A DNA stretch of 7,087 nucleotides from Actinomycetes bacterium (GTDB lineage: Bacteria; Actinomycetota; Actinomycetes; Actinomycetales; Cellulomonadaceae). The DNA is taken from NCBI GenBank assembly GCA_023389455.1, contig JAEWEJ010000073.1, forward strand, positions 1-7,087, read 5' to 3'. Below, one piece after another: positions 5,594 through 7,087 of the stretch (within the stretch, counting starts at the first letter, position 1; the number at the start of each line of letters is the position of its first letter). A program made the position numbers and the translations under genes. The notes beneath the pieces are model-generated. The model worked only from the letters and a program-made list of their open reading frames with translations. It did not search any database and was not told the origin of the DNA.

Positions 5594-7087
5594 GTCCGCG
5601 GCGACCACGGGCAGGGTCAGCCGCGACGGGTGCGCGGCGTCGTGCAGCACCTGCTGGTGCGTGGTCACGAAGTCCGCCTCGGCGACGCTCGCGGCGGGCG
5701 CGCCCGTCCCGGGGTTGCGGTCGAACCGGGGGAAGTTCGAGCTCGACACGTCCAGGCGGATCCGGTGGCCCGCGGCGAACTCGTGCCCGACCGCGCCCAG
5801 CTCGACGACCAGCTCGTGCGGCTGGTCCGGGGTCAGCAGCGCCGGGTGCGCGGGGTCCTTGCGGCTCGCGCGGAGGATGCCGTCGACGAGGTTGAGGGCG
5901 GTCCCGTCGGGGTGGACGTCGACCAGCTTGGCCGTCCAGTCCGTGTCCGCCGCACTGGTGGCCGCGTGCAGCGTGAGCCGCACCGTCCCGATGACGCGCA
6001 GCGGTGCCGGCAGCGGGTCGCCGACGAACCGCAGCACGTCGGTGCGCCCGTCCAGCGGCCGCTGGTCCACCGACCCGCACATGCCTGCCGCGTCGCCCTG
6101 CGGCAGCAGCGTGTTGCCGCCACGGGTCGGCACCGGGTCGCGCGGGTCGAACACGTAGCGGCTCGCGGGCGTGCCCGCCGGTGCGGGCCCCGCCGCCAGC
6201 ACCCCGGGGTGCAGGTGCAGGTCGACGTCCTGGGCCGGCGGTGGCCACGTCGCGTGGTGCGTCCACACGTTCGCCCCGGTCACGAAGACCTGGACCGGGG
6301 CGTCCGGGACCGGGACGTCGTCGGAGGCGAGGTGCGCCGCGAGGAAGTCGAGCAGCCGGGCGTCCAGGCCGATGGCCGCACCGCTCGCCGCGGGCCCGTG
6401 GTCGACGTCGCCGAGGGACCGACCCGCCGGTCCGTGGCTCCAGGGCCCGACCACCAGACGCGACCCCGGGTGCCGCGGCTCACGGGCGAACTCGCGCAGC
6501 GAGAGGTCCCGGAACACGTCGTGCCAGCCGGCGACCACGAACGTCGGCAGCGCGGGACGGTCCGGCAGGGCGTGCGCCCGCCAGTAGTCGTCGAGGTGCG
6601 CGTGCTCGGCCCAGTCCCGCCAGGCGGGGAACAGCTCGTCCAGCACCGGGACGTCGGTCAGCGGCGTGGTGGCGAACCCCGCGGGGAGCCCGCCCAGCAG
6701 GGCGGCCCACTCCTCCTGCAGCCGCGTGACGTCCTCCCCCGCGGCAGCGCGCCGCGCCAGCGGGACACCCGCCATGGCCGCCGCCCAGCCGAGGGTCGAC
6801 CCGAGGTTGAGCGCCCCACCCGTGTACGTCAGCGACCACGGGTCGCTCGGGACGACGCCCGTGACCATCGCGCGCAGCGCCGGCGGCGCCCCACCTGCGG
6901 CGTACAGCTGGGTCTGCGCGACGTAGCTGCGCCCCGTCGTCGCGACGCGCCCGTTCGACCACTCCTGCTCGGCGCACCACGCGATCGTGTCGACGCCGTC
7001 GCGCTGGTCGTCGGCCCAGGGGTAGAACACCCCGTCGGACGCGCCGGTCCCGCGCAGGGCGACCATCACGAGCGCCAGCCCGCGCTC
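5588..7087 (-). CDS. CocE/NonD family hydrolase (peptidase S15-like), 5' end outside window
   Basis: An alpha/beta hydrolase of the cocaine esterase / X-Pro dipeptidyl-peptidase / glutaryl-7-ACA acylase group, which cleaves ester or amide bonds; the substrate is unknown. The window holds the last 499 residues. The frame is open to the edge (ERGLALVMVALRGTGASDG), a typical internal strand, so the apparent starts at 7069 and 7066 are not the real ones. Counting from the edge, the nucleophile is Ser54 in TGRSYVAQTQ (the CocE-type GxSYxG with Ala for the last Gly), the acid is Asp190 in AGWHDVF, and the base is His218 in GPWSHG. A helical cap lies between about 75 and 175. From about 240 to the end is the jelly-roll PepX C-terminal domain, starting near PVQVFVTGANVW. 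No signal peptide can be judged because the N-terminus is missing. It converges on GH15-2 and is probably an independent transcription unit. Confidence 0.88.
   Translation of the reverse strand, partial: ERGLALVMVALRGTGASDGVFYPWADDQRDGVDTIAWCAEQEWSNGRVATTGRSYVAQTQLYAAGGAPPALRAMVTGVVPSDPWSLTYTGGALNLGSTLGWAAAMAGVPLARRAAAGEDVTRLQEEWAALLGGLPAGFATTPLTDVPVLDELFPAWRDWAEHAHLDDYWRAHALPDRPALPTFVVAGWHDVFRDLSLREFAREPRHPGSRLVVGPWSHGPAGRSLGDVDHGPAASGAAIGLDARLLDFLAAHLASDDVPVPDAPVQVFVTGANVWTHHATWPPPAQDVDLHLHPGVLAAGPAPAGTPASRYVFDPRDPVPTRGGNTLLPQGDAAGMCGSVDQRPLDGRTDVLRFVGDPLPAPLRVIGTVRLTLHAATSAADTDWTAKLVDVHPDGTALNLVDGILRASRKDPAHPALLTPDQPHELVVELGAVGHEFAAGHRIRLDVSSSNFPRFDRNPGTGAPAASVAEADFVTTHQQVLHDAAHPSRLTLPVVAADG

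Noticed and set aside
3927..6158. 743-codon plus-strand open frame in another phase across GH15-2 and the hydrolase region
   Set aside because: It has Arg/Ala/Gly/Pro-rich shadow composition with no domain; the overlapping GH15 and hydrolase frames are supported by motifs.

Overview
The window is about 70-75% GC by eye, with a strong G/C preference at third codon positions, GTG as well as ATG starts, and protein families common in Actinobacteria. It most resembles a chromosomal segment from a high-GC actinobacterium, perhaps a Cellulomonas-type member of the Micrococcales. The genus is inference. I see no tRNA, rRNA, CRISPR array, insertion sequence or prophage gene.

Layout, left to right. 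Bases 1-209 hold no confident gene but carry the first copy of a two-part conserved element (126-168), followed at once by a perfect hairpin (167-188) and a good ribosome binding site. A small acidic, disordered ORF (210-374, 54 aa) follows. Then come a secreted lipoprotein nuclease (476-1588: SNase domain, coiled coil, Ser/Gly linker, C-terminal Excalibur domain) and two tandem paralogous GH15 glycoside hydrolases (1672-3540 and 3700-5580). The 159-base gap between the paralogs carries the second copy of the element (3572-3614), a second hairpin of unrelated sequence, and a 16-codon Arg-rich leader ORF whose stop overlaps the start of the second GH15 gene (ATGA). On the minus strand, converging on GH15-2 with only 7 bases between the stop codons, is a CocE/NonD-family alpha/beta hydrolase (peptidase S15-like) whose 5' end lies outside the window.

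How the parts may work together. The two GH15 enzymes are intracellular, with no signal peptide, and have intact catalytic residues. They probably release glucose from trehalose or short alpha-glucans. They look like an old tandem duplication with some recently homogenised patches. The nuclease lipoprotein is probably surface-anchored and has no obvious functional link to sugar metabolism. The main unexplained signal is the repeated upstream element: a 16-base identical block, an 11-base diverged spacer, then a second conserved block with the same spacing, each copy followed by a hairpin and an ATGA junction. It precedes two unrelated genes, the small acidic ORF and GH15-2, and is absent in front of GH15-1. 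It may be a shared promoter, a leader-RNA element, or a translated micro-cistron.
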